From Gammaproteobacteria bacterium (lineage in GTDB: Bacteria > Pseudomonadota > Gammaproteobacteria > UBA9214): DNA of 13,280 nt. The stretch spans positions 1 to 13,280 of the forward strand of contig JAOTTU010000049.1 in assembly GCA_029864225.1 (NCBI GenBank), in the 5' to 3' direction. Positions 6,216 to 13,163 of this stretch are shown here, one piece after another. Both the position numbers and the translations under genes were made by a program. The notes below the pieces were generated by a model, which was not told where the DNA came from, ran no database searches, and worked only from the letters and a program-made list of their open reading frames with translations. Each line of letters starts with the position of its first letter. The first letter of the stretch is position 1.

Positions 6216-6244
6216 AATATAGTGCGGTTGGGGGTTCCGGTCAA
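6216..6244 (-). promoter_or_regulatory. Near-consensus sigma-70 promoter of the zapB-like/zapA operon, predicted leaderless
   Basis: On the minus strand TTGACC (6239-6244) and TATATT (6216-6221) are separated by exactly 17 bp, with five of six matches in each box. Counting the last -10 base as -7 puts +1 at 6209, the A of the ATG. The six bases between are GCTAGC, with no ribosome site. Confidence 0.7.
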
Positions 6245-6295
6245 CGTCAGAGCAGGTACAGGCGCCGCTCTAGCGCGCGCTGTCAATGCACGGTG

Positions 6296-6304
6296 TGCGA
6301 TAAT
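6296..6304 (+). promoter_or_regulatory. Extended -10 promoter upstream of ygfB
   Basis: TGCGATAAT forms an extended -10 (TGn followed by a five-of-six -10). There is no clear -35. Predicted start is about 6311, giving a leader of about 54 bases. It contains a small hairpin, GCAAGA/TCTTGC (6321-6326 with 6333-6338), and the GGGAGG ribosome site (6351-6356). The divergent zapB-like promoter lies about 60 bp away. Confidence 0.45.
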
Positions 6305-6364
6305 CGGCCTTGCAGGCGATGCAAGATGCTGGTCTTGCACTAATTACCCCGGGAGGACCCTGGC

Positions 6365-6934
6365 GTGAATGAAACAGCGGGTTTCGATTATGCCGGGCTG
6401 GAGACTGCGCTGCAGTCCGTCGATGCGGATTGCGGTGCGGCCGAAAGTCATGGCCTGCTGTGTGGCATCAGCTGCGCAGCGGGCAAGGCGGACACGGTGC
6501 CCTGGCTGGAGCACATCCTGGGCGAGGGCAACACTCTCAGTGCCGCCGCACAAAGCTGCCGGGAGATACTGACGGCGCTTTATGCCAGCACCCTGTGGCA
6601 TCTCAACGACGGCGACCTGGGCCTGGCCCTGATGTTGCCGGGTGACGATACCCCGCTGGCGCTGCGCAGCAAGGCACTGGGGCAATGGTGCCAGGGATTT
6701 CTCTATGGACTGGCGCTGGGTGGTGTGCCGGAAGAGGGCGGGCAGCCCGGAAATGTTCAGGAGATCATGCGCGACTTCTATGAGATATCGCAGGCCAGCT
6801 TTGACCATGACTCGGATGACGAAACCGATGAAGCCGCCTATATAGAGATCGTCGAATACGTGCGCATGAGTGTGCTGTTGTGCCACGAGGAGCTGCAGCC
6901 ATTGCATTCCCAGGCCCCGGAGCGCCTGCAGTAG
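6365..6934 (+). CDS. ygfB: UPF0149 family protein YgfB
   Basis: A 189-residue all-helical protein of the YgfB/YecA (UPF0149) family, of normal length. Conserved features are the early ESHGLLCGISCA segment (about 27-38), the central WCQGFLYGLALGG (about 108-120) and an acidic tail region with DSDDETDEAAYIEIVEYVRMS (about 148-168). It has no SEC-C zinc tail, which distinguishes it from YecA. The biochemical function is poorly defined; in Pseudomonas aeruginosa YgfB has been linked to control of a peptidoglycan amidase gene and beta-lactam resistance. The start is GTG at 6365, with GGGAGG eight bases upstream; a nearby ATG (6369) is in another frame. It leads the ygfB-pepP-ubiH-ubiI run, as in E. 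coli. Confidence 0.94.
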   Translation: MNETAGFDYAGLETALQSVDADCGAAESHGLLCGISCAAGKADTVPWLEHILGEGNTLSAAAQSCREILTALYASTLWHLNDGDLGLALMLPGDDTPLALRSKALGQWCQGFLYGLALGGVPEEGGQPGNVQEIMRDFYEISQASFDHDSDDETDEAAYIEIVEYVRMSVLLCHEELQPLHSQAPERLQ

Positions 6935-6999
6935 GCTGAATTCAGGTCCTATATAAGGTAATGTCGCAGTATCACCACGTACCGAGGTAATGGCCCAGG

Positions 7000-8304
7000 A
7001 TGATCAGCACTAAGGAGTTCGCGCGCCGCCGCAAACAGCTGATGCGCATGATGGGCAAGGATTCCATTGCCATTATTCCCACTGCGCCGGAGAAGACCCG
7101 CAACCGGGATGTCGAGTACCCGTACCGGTCCGACAGCGACTTTTACTACCTGACCGGCTTTGGCGAGCCCGAGGCCGTTGCCGTGTTGATCCCCGGCCGG
7201 CCGCATGGCGAGTACCTGATGTTCTGCCGGGAGCGTGATCCCAAGATGGAGACCTGGGTCGGACGGCGGGCAGGGACGCAGGGCGCCATTGATGAGTACG
7301 GCACTGATGATGCCTTCCCGATCGGTGATATCGATGACATTCTGCCGGGCCTGCTGGAAAGCCGCGAGCGGGTGTTCTACACCATGGGTTCCTTTCCCGA
7401 TTTTGACCGGCATGTGATCGACTGGGTCAATCGCATCCGCCAGGGTGCGCGCGCCGGTTCACGCGCGCCGGATGAATTTATCACCCTTGAACACCTGCTG
7501 CACGATATGCGCCTGTACAAGAGCCGTTCGGAGGTCAGGGTCATGCGTGCCGCCGCCAGGGTAGCCTGCCGCGCACACCGCCGGGCCATGCAGGTGTGCC
7601 GCCCCGGCCTGCATGAGTACGAAATCGAGGCGGAGCTGCTGCACGAATTCCGGCAGTCGAACATGGAGCCGGCTTATCCCAGTATCGTCGGAGGTGGCGA
7701 GAACGGCTGTGTCCTGCATTACACCAGCAACCGTTCGCAGCTGAACGATGGTGATCTGCTGCTCATCGATGCCGGGGCCGAGTACGACTGCTACGCCTCG
7801 GACATCACGCGCACCTTTCCCGTCAGCGGCAGGTTCAGCACCGCGCAAAAGGCCCTGTACGAGGTGGTGCTGAACGCGCAGGCGGCCGCCATTGAACAGG
7901 TGCAGCCGGGCAATCACTGGAACGATCCGCACCAGGCCGCTGTCAAGGTGCTGACCCGCGGCCTGGTCAAACTGGGCATCCTCAAGGGCAAGCCGGGTGA
8001 GTTGATCCGGAAGGAGGCCTATCGGCGTTTCTACATGCACCGCACCGGTCACTGGCTGGGCATGGATGTGCATGACGTGGGCGACTACAAGGTCGGTGGT
8101 GAATGGCGCGTGCTGGAACCGGGCATGGTGCTGACGGTTGAACCCGGCATCTACATCCCGGCGGGTACCCGCGGCGTGGCCAGGAAATGGTGGAATATCG
8201 GCATTCGCATCGAGGATGATGTACTGGTGACCCGGGATGGCCATGAAGTGCTGAGTGATGCGGTCCCGAAGAGCGTGGGCGAGATCGAGGCGCTGATGAC
8301 GTGA
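7000..8304 (+). CDS. pepP: Xaa-Pro aminopeptidase P
   Basis: PepP is a dimanganese enzyme of the pita-bread fold that removes an N-terminal residue preceding proline; it is cytosolic. The 434-residue product has the N-terminal aminopeptidase-P domain (about 1-165, with RSDSDFYYLTGF at 43-54) and the C-terminal M24 catalytic domain. Metal ligands by my count are D257 and D268 (in LIDAGAEYDCYASDITRTF), H351 (in HWLGMDVHDVG), E381 (in VEPGIYI) and E405 (in GIRIEDD); H358 is the conserved second histidine. All are present, so it should be active. The ATG at 7000 matches the family start; GAGG lies about 12 bases upstream, rather far. It sits 65 bp after ygfB and 66 bp before ubiH. Confidence 0.96.
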   Translation: MISTKEFARRRKQLMRMMGKDSIAIIPTAPEKTRNRDVEYPYRSDSDFYYLTGFGEPEAVAVLIPGRPHGEYLMFCRERDPKMETWVGRRAGTQGAIDEYGTDDAFPIGDIDDILPGLLESRERVFYTMGSFPDFDRHVIDWVNRIRQGARAGSRAPDEFITLEHLLHDMRLYKSRSEVRVMRAAARVACRAHRRAMQVCRPGLHEYEIEAELLHEFRQSNMEPAYPSIVGGGENGCVLHYTSNRSQLNDGDLLLIDAGAEYDCYASDITRTFPVSGRFSTAQKALYEVVLNAQAAAIEQVQPGNHWNDPHQAAVKVLTRGLVKLGILKGKPGELIRKEAYRRFYMHRTGHWLGMDVHDVGDYKVGGEWRVLEPGMVLTVEPGIYIPAGTRGVARKWWNIGIRIEDDVLVTRDGHEVLSDAVPKSVGEIEALMT

Positions 8305-8370
8305 TCCCGCTATGCTGAATGCTGCTAAACCGGTAACTGAGTTGCAGGCAGTGATCGTGGTGATGCGCCA

Positions 8371-9588
8371 ATGAAGCAATACGACATCCTGATTGTTGGC
8401 GGCGGCATGGTCGGTGCCAGCCTGGTGCGAGCCCTGGACGGGCAGGGCCTGCGTATTGCCGTGGTCGAGGCTGTGCAGTTCGAAACACGCACCGGGCCGG
8501 GCTACGATGATCGTGCCATTGCGCTGGCGTACGGGAGCCAGCGCATTTTTAGTGGCATGGGCTTGTGGGCCCGGCTCGAGCCCGAGGCCACAGCCATTCA
8601 TCGGATCCATATTTCTGACCGCGGCCATTTCGGCTTTACCCGCATGGACCGTGCGGAAGAGGGCCTGCCGGCACTGGGCTACGTGGTGCCGGCACGGGTG
8701 ATTGGCCAGGTATTGGGAGATGAGCTGCGCGCCAATGCGGCGGTTGATTTCTATTGCCCGGCGCGGCTCTCGAACCTGTCCGTCGACACTGACACGGTCA
8801 GCGCGGAAATTCTGCAGGATGATACGACACTGTCGCTTACGGCACGGCTGGTGGTAGCGGCCGATGGGACCGGTTCCGTGGTCAGGGAACGGTTGGGCAT
8901 CCCGGTCAGCGAATCCGATTACGGGCAGACGGCAGTGATAACCAACATCACCCCGCAGTTGCCGCACGACCATAGCGCCTTCGAACGTTTCACCGACACC
9001 GGCCCGCTGGCCTTCCTGCCAATGAGCGAGCAGCGCTGTGCCGTGGTCTGGACGGTGGAGACCGGTGCCGCAGAAGAGGTGATGGGCCTGTCGGACAGTG
9101 AATTCCTCGCGCGCCTGCAGGAACGCTTCGGTTACCGCCTGGGGCGGCTTGAGCGGGTGGGCAAACGCCAGGCCTACCCCTTGCGCTTGATCAAGGCAAA
9201 GGAGGCGGTACGCCAGCGGCTGGCGCTGGTCGGCAACGCGGCCCATACCCTGCACCCGATTGCCGGGCAGGGTTTTAACCTGGGCGTGCGCGATATTGCC
9301 GTGCTTGCCGAAGTGCTGGTGGATGCGATGCGGGCGGGGCAGGACCCGGGCGAGTTGAATATCCTGCAGCGCTACGGGGACTGGCGGCGCGCGGACCACC
9401 GCCAGGTGACGGCCTTCACCGATGGCCTGGCACGCATGTTCACTCTGCCGTTACCGGCACTGGGTGCGGCACGCGGGGTCGGTATGTTGGCACTGGACCT
9501 GGTGCCGCCGGCCAAGCGCATGCTGACCCGGCTGACCATGGGCCGTGCCGGCCGGGTACCGCGCCTGGCGCGCGGGCTGCCGTTGTAA
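8371..9588 (+). CDS. ubiH: 2-octaprenyl-6-methoxyphenol hydroxylase (ubiquinone biosynthesis)
   Basis: UbiH is an FAD monooxygenase that adds the C1 hydroxyl of the ubiquinone ring, within the cytosolic/membrane-associated Ubi complex. The 405-residue product shows the FAD dinucleotide fold GGGMVG (10-15), DRAIALA (47-53), the ADGTGS motif (164-169) and the FAD ribityl motif GNAAHTLHPIAGQGFNLG (288-305). 'HISDRGHFGF' and 'AFERFTDTGPLAFLPMS' closely match E. coli UbiH, which separates it from UbiI and UbiF. The ATG at 8371 lies six residues before the FAD-binding strand, as usual; only a weak GTGGTG-like site precedes it. It is the third gene of the run, with a repeat element directly after it. 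Confidence 0.93.
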   Translation: MKQYDILIVGGGMVGASLVRALDGQGLRIAVVEAVQFETRTGPGYDDRAIALAYGSQRIFSGMGLWARLEPEATAIHRIHISDRGHFGFTRMDRAEEGLPALGYVVPARVIGQVLGDELRANAAVDFYCPARLSNLSVDTDTVSAEILQDDTTLSLTARLVVAADGTGSVVRERLGIPVSESDYGQTAVITNITPQLPHDHSAFERFTDTGPLAFLPMSEQRCAVVWTVETGAAEEVMGLSDSEFLARLQERFGYRLGRLERVGKRQAYPLRLIKAKEAVRQRLALVGNAAHTLHPIAGQGFNLGVRDIAVLAEVLVDAMRAGQDPGELNILQRYGDWRRADHRQVTAFTDGLARMFTLPLPALGAARGVGMLALDLVPPAKRMLTRLTMGRAGRVPRLARGLPL

Positions 9589-9599
9589 GAGGGATTAAT

Positions 9600-9882
9600 C
9601 ACCGCAAAGGCGCAGAGGACACAAAAAACAAGACTAATCACCGCAGAGGCGCAGAGGCGCAGAGGACGCAGAGAAAATCCATTAGTATGAATTCAAAAGG
9701 GACATGCTCATCCTCCCCTCAATGGGAGAAGGCTGGGATGAGGGATAAAAACATGATTTCTTAGCGGATAGTGGATTGAATCACCTTCGGTTTGCTGAGC
9801 TGCGCTGATATAGATTTTTACACTTATGGTTTTGTTGTTTTAATTCTTTATCTTTCTCTGCGTCCTTTGCGTCTCTGCGGTG
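9600..9882. repeat. Inverted-repeat element (CGCAGAG type) between ubiH and ubiI
   Basis: This fills most of the 321-bp gap between the two ubi genes. Two direct left arms (9600-9629 and 9639-9676), each preceded by TAATCA, begin CACCGCARAGGCGCAGAGG. A right arm (9853-9882) is the inverted counterpart. The interior is AT-rich and holds an imperfect hairpin, CTCATCC (9707-9713) with GGATGAG (9736-9742), and an inner CTCCC/GGGAG stem (9713-9717 with 9724-9728). No coding potential is visible. Arms of this type are seen in many environmental proteobacterial genomes. The ubiI ribosome site begins 17 bp after the right arm. Confidence 0.82.
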
Positions 9883-9909
9883 AAAATATTTTTGTATTAA
9901 GGACAGCTA

Positions 9910-11133
9910 ATGAACCAGTTTGATGTGATCATAATCGGTGGCGGCATTGTCGGGGCAACAGCGGCCTGTGCGCTGGGTACGGCGGGCCTTGCGGTTGCCG
10001 TGGTCGAGGCACGCGAGCCGGTCGCCGATACCGGGGTGCGCGATGCACGCGTGTTTGCCATCACCCGCGCCTCGGAACGCATTTTCAGCGCGCTGGGCGT
10101 TTGGGATGCGATCAGTGCCAGGGATATCTGTGCGTTTCGCGAGATGCGGGTGTGGGACGCCGGCGGTTCCGGCGCGATTCATTTTGACTGCGCGGATATT
10201 GGTGAACCCTTCCTGGGACACATTATCGAGCCGCGATTCATCCAGACCGCACTGCTGGAACGGCTGCAGACGCTGGCCGATGTGCAGCTGTTCTGCCCCG
10301 CGCAATTCAGTGATATCGAGATTGGCGAGAATCAGGTCACGGTCGTGCTGGATGATGCCACTGTGCTGATGGCCAGCCTGGTCGTGGCCGCTGACGGGGC
10401 GCGTTCGCCGCTGCGCGAGCACCTCGGCATCCAGGTCCGGGTGCATGATTACCGGCAGAGCGGCCTGGTCGCGCTGGTGAAGACAGAACACGGCCACCAG
10501 GAAACGGCATGGCAGCGCTTTCTGCCGGATGGCCCGCTGGCCTTCCTGCCCCTGAGCGGGGGCTGGAGTTCCATTGTCTGGACACTGCCGTCTGCGGAGG
10601 TAGAGCGGATGCTGGCCCTGGATAGCGAAGCCTTTCATGCCGCTCTGGGCGAGGCCTTTGATTTTCGCCTCGGCAGGATCACCGGATCAGAGCAGCGCAA
10701 GGCCTTCCCGCTGCGGCGCCTGCATGCGACGCATTATATAAGTGAGCGCGCCGCACTGATCGGTGATGCGGCGCATACCATCCATCCGCTGGCGGGGCAG
10801 GGCGTCAATCTGGGCCTGCTGGATGCCGCTGCACTGGCCGAGGTGCTTGCTGATGCGCAGGCGCGCGGCAAGGATGCGGGCAGTATGCCGGTGCTGCGCC
10901 GCTACGAACGCTGGCGCCGCGGCGACAACCTGCTGATGATGTCGGCCATGGACGCCTTCAACCTGTTGTTCAGCAACGCACGGCCGCCGTTGCGCTGGGC
11001 GCGCAATCTGGGCCTGTCCCTGATGGATGCGGCCGGTCCCGCCAAAGATGTGCTGATGCGTCATGCCATGGGGCTCGAGGGTGACCTGCCGGCCCTGGCG
11101 AGGATCCCGGAAGAGGTATCCCGCTCGGCCTGA
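9910..11133 (+). CDS. ubiI: Ubiquinone-biosynthesis FAD hydroxylase, UbiI (VisC) type
   Basis: A 407-residue paralogue of the neighbouring UbiH. UbiI hydroxylates C5 of the ubiquinone ring. Motifs are GGGIVG (10-15), RDARVFAITRASERI (44-58), ADGARS (161-166) and GDAAHTIHPLAGQGVNLG (285-302). The HTIHPLAGQGVNLG form and its place next to ubiH and before gcvT match E. coli UbiI; UbiF reads HTINPLAG here. Ring-position specificity cannot be proved from motifs, so UbiF/UbiM-like activity remains possible. AAGGA (9899-9903) lies six bases before the ATG. Because the repeat element separates it from ubiH, it may depend on read-through or on a promoter within the element. Its stop codon lies in the loop of a strong hairpin. 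Confidence 0.86.
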   Translation: MNQFDVIIIGGGIVGATAACALGTAGLAVAVVEAREPVADTGVRDARVFAITRASERIFSALGVWDAISARDICAFREMRVWDAGGSGAIHFDCADIGEPFLGHIIEPRFIQTALLERLQTLADVQLFCPAQFSDIEIGENQVTVVLDDATVLMASLVVAADGARSPLREHLGIQVRVHDYRQSGLVALVKTEHGHQETAWQRFLPDGPLAFLPLSGGWSSIVWTLPSAEVERMLALDSEAFHAALGEAFDFRLGRITGSEQRKAFPLRRLHATHYISERAALIGDAAHTIHPLAGQGVNLGLLDAAALAEVLADAQARGKDAGSMPVLRRYERWRRGDNLLMMSAMDAFNLLFSNARPPLRWARNLGLSLMDAAGPAKDVLMRHAMGLEGDLPALARIPEEVSRSA

Positions 11134-11148
11134 ACGGCGCCGAGCGGG
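11120..11148 (+). other. Strong stem-loop around the ubiI stop codon
   Basis: A perfect 10-bp GC-rich stem (CCCGCTCGGC at 11120-11129 with GCCGAGCGGG at 11139-11148) closes a 9-base loop that contains the TGA stop (11131-11133). No T-run follows, so it is not a classical intrinsic terminator. It may be an mRNA 3'-end stabiliser or part of a factor-dependent end. Confidence 0.6.
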
Positions 11149-11294
11149 CGTGCCCGCATCCCCGGGGGGCATTGTTAAGCTCCTGTAATTGAAATGAATC
11201 TAACCAGCTCCTGCGCTGGTGATGCGGTGCCGCCCGGTGTTGCCCCTGGCCCGGCCAAGCGCCCGCTAATCTGGTGCTGGCCGGCCGGCAGGGG

Positions 11295-11300
11295 TATATT
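11295..11300 (+). promoter_or_regulatory. Possible -10 box of the gcv operon
   Basis: TATATT lies 18 bases before the first riboswitch stem, predicting a start near 11307. No good -35 is visible at 17 bp (TGGTGC). A GC-rich imperfect hairpin (11243-11294) ends directly against it. Confidence 0.35.
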
Positions 11301-11317
11301 TGCGGCTCAACGATATT

Positions 11318-11511
11318 CTGCTGCGGGAGAGGGTCCGTGGCCAGGCTTGGCCTGGCGGACCGCCGAAGGCGCAACACGCTCGGAAACGCTCAGGCAAAAG
11401 GACCGTAGCAGGCAGTTGACTCTGGAGAGCGGTCACAGGACGACCCACCGAAGGGGACACGACCCGCAGGCTGCTGACAGCGGGTCGACACTCTCAGGTT
11501 ACCGGACAGAG
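11318..11511 (+). promoter_or_regulatory. Tandem glycine riboswitch (two aptamers)
   Basis: Two aptamers lie in tandem upstream of gcvT. Aptamer 1 is closed by a 9-bp P1 (CTGCTGCGG at 11318-11326 with CCGTAGCAG at 11403-11411) and contains GGGAGAGGG, CCGCCGAAGGCGCAAC and CGCTCAGGCAAAAGGAC, all typical of the gcvT-type aptamer. After the short linker 11412-11419, aptamer 2 is closed by CTCTG (11420-11424) with CAGAG (11507-11511) and carries GGAGAGC, CCACCGAAGGGGACAC and ACTCTCAGGTTACCGGACAG. Glycine binding presumably controls the terminator that follows. This family is often an ON switch for the cleavage system, so that excess glycine is degraded. Confidence 0.96.
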
Positions 11512-11549
11512 GGGCGACGGTTGATGCAGATCGGCCGTCGCCCTTTTTT
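11512..11549 (+). terminator. Intrinsic terminator, expression platform of the glycine riboswitch
   Basis: A stem of GGGCGACGG (11512-11520) with CCGTCGCCC (11535-11543), which can be extended by GAT/ATC inside, is followed by six T's (11544-11549). It begins at the base directly after the P1 stem of aptamer 2 and ends 42 bp before gcvT. Confidence 0.93.
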
Positions 11550-11591
11550 ATTTATGACATCAAATGACAGCACGCTAAAGTGAACGGCTAA

Positions 11592-12686
11592 ATGGGAAAA
11601 CAGACACCACTCTACGATGAGCACGTGGCCGCGGGCGGCAAGCTGGTCGATTTTGCCGGCTGGGACATGCCGATCAATTATGGCTCCCAGATCGAGGAGC
11701 ATCACACCGTACGCAAGGCCGCGGGCATGTTTGATGTGTCGCATATGGCGGTGGTCGACCTGACCGGCGAGCGGGTGGGCGACTACTTGCGGTATTTGCT
11801 GGCGAATAACGTGGAGCGCCTCAAGGACAAGGGCAAGGCGCTTTACAGCTGCATGCTCAACGAGTCCGGCGGAGTCATTGATGATCTGATCGTCTACTAC
11901 CTGCAGGCTGATTATTACCGGATGGTGGTAAATGCGGGGACGCGTGACAAGGACCTCGCCTGGCTGGAGCAGCACGCAGCTGCCTTTTCCGTCAAGGTGC
12001 AGGAGCGCCCCGAGCTGGCAATGATCGCCATTCAGGGCCCCGCAGCACGTGCCAAGGTGTTCGAGGTGCTGAGTGACGGGGCTCGTGCCGTGGCGGAACC
12101 ACTCAAGCCGTTCTACGGCGCCTTTGCCGAAGGCGACTGGTTTATCGCCCGCACCGGCTACACAGGGGAGGACGGTTTCGAGATCATCCTGCCCGCCGGA
12201 GATGCCCCCGCCTTCTGGCAACAGCTGAAGGCCGCCGGTGTCCGGCCGACGGGGCTGGGCGCACGCGACACCTTGCGCCTCGAGGCCGGCATGAACCTGT
12301 ATGGCTCGGATATGGATGAAACCACTAGCCCGCTGGAGTCCGCCCTGGCATGGACCGTGGCCTGGGACCCGCAGGACCGTGATTTCATCGGGCGTCAGGC
12401 GCTGGAGCAGCAACGTGGGCAGGGTGCGGGCCACAAGCTGGTCGGCCTGCTGCTGGAAGACAAGGGGGTGCTGCGCAACCACCAGAAGGTCGTTATCGAG
12501 AACGACGGCGAAGGCGAGATCACCAGTGGCAGTTTCTCACCCACGCTGCAACGCGCGATTGCCTTTGCCCGGGTCCCCAGCGAGACCGGCGCGACCTGCC
12601 AGGTGGAGGTCCGCGGCAAGCGGCTGTCGGCACGGGTGGTCAAGCCGCCGTTCGTGCGCAACGGCAAGGCACAGATTGAACTTTAG
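11592..12686 (+). CDS. gcvT: Glycine cleavage system T protein (aminomethyltransferase)
   Basis: GcvT releases ammonia from the aminomethyl group held on lipoyl-GcvH and passes the carbon to tetrahydrofolate as 5,10-methylene-THF. The 364-residue product has the same length as E. coli GcvT and matches it throughout. Visible motifs are GMFDVSHM (45-52), GGVIDDLIVYY (93-103, with the folate-site aspartates), GYTGEDGFE (189-197) and GLGARDTLRLEAGMNLYG (221-238), with SGSFSPTL and VKPPFVRNGK near the C-terminus. The ATG at 11592 fits the family start. Its Shine-Dalgarno is weak (only an AAAG-like stretch upstream); the gene sits 42 bp beyond the riboswitch terminator. First gene of the gcv operon. 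Confidence 0.97.
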   Translation: MGKQTPLYDEHVAAGGKLVDFAGWDMPINYGSQIEEHHTVRKAAGMFDVSHMAVVDLTGERVGDYLRYLLANNVERLKDKGKALYSCMLNESGGVIDDLIVYYLQADYYRMVVNAGTRDKDLAWLEQHAAAFSVKVQERPELAMIAIQGPAARAKVFEVLSDGARAVAEPLKPFYGAFAEGDWFIARTGYTGEDGFEIILPAGDAPAFWQQLKAAGVRPTGLGARDTLRLEAGMNLYGSDMDETTSPLESALAWTVAWDPQDRDFIGRQALEQQRGQGAGHKLVGLLLEDKGVLRNHQKVVIENDGEGEITSGSFSPTLQRAIAFARVPSETGATCQVEVRGKRLSARVVKPPFVRNGKAQIEL

Positions 12687-12733
12687 CCCGCATTTCAAAC
12701 CAATCGAACCACCAATTTATTAGCGAGGAAGTT

Positions 12734-13129
12734 ATGAGTAACATCCCAGTTGACCTAAAGTATGCAAAAACCCATGAGTGGGCCCGGCTGAATAAAGATG
12801 GTTCTGTCACTGTGGGAATTTCCGACAGTGCCCAGGACCAGCTGGGTGATATGGTCTTCGTCGAGCTGCCGGAGGCCGGGCAGGAAGTGGTCGCAGAAGA
12901 AGCCTGTGCCGTGGTCGAATCGGTGAAGGCCGCCTCCGATGTCTACGCCCCGATCTCGGGCGAGGTAGTCGAGGTGAACGAGGCGCTGGCCGACAGTCCC
13001 GAGACCGTGAACCAGGATGCCTTCGGTGCAGGCTGGATCTTCCGCTTGCAGCCAGCCGCTGCCGCGGACCTCGACGGGCTGATGGACGCCGAAGCGTACG
13101 AGGCATTCCTGGCCACCGAAGCCCACTGA
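12734..13129 (+). CDS. gcvH: Glycine cleavage system H protein
   Basis: GcvH is the lipoyl carrier that shuttles the aminomethyl intermediate between the P, T and L proteins. The 131-residue product has normal length. THEWARL (13-19), GISDSAQDQLGDMVFVELPE (28-47) and ESVKAASDVYAP (62-73) are visible; lysine 65 is the lipoylation site. WIFRLQP marks the C-terminal part of the fold. A good ribosome site (GAGGA at 12725-12729) precedes the ATG. It lies 47 bp after gcvT in the same operon, and depends on lipoate attachment by enzymes outside the window. Confidence 0.98.
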   Translation: MSNIPVDLKYAKTHEWARLNKDGSVTVGISDSAQDQLGDMVFVELPEAGQEVVAEEACAVVESVKAASDVYAPISGEVVEVNEALADSPETVNQDAFGAGWIFRLQPAAAADLDGLMDAEAYEAFLATEAH

Positions 13130-13163
13130 TAGCTGACGGGTCCGGACGCGAGAATACAGAACG

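Noticed and set aside
6430..6845. Alternative plus-strand frames within ygfB
   Set aside because: They overlap the well-conserved YgfB frame in other phases and have arginine- and proline-rich shadow translations.
7459..9399. A 646-codon open frame on the minus strand across pepP and ubiH
   Set aside because: It is antisense to two genes with complete catalytic motifs. The translation is rich in H, R, Q and P, typical of a GC-rich shadow frame, and matches no family.
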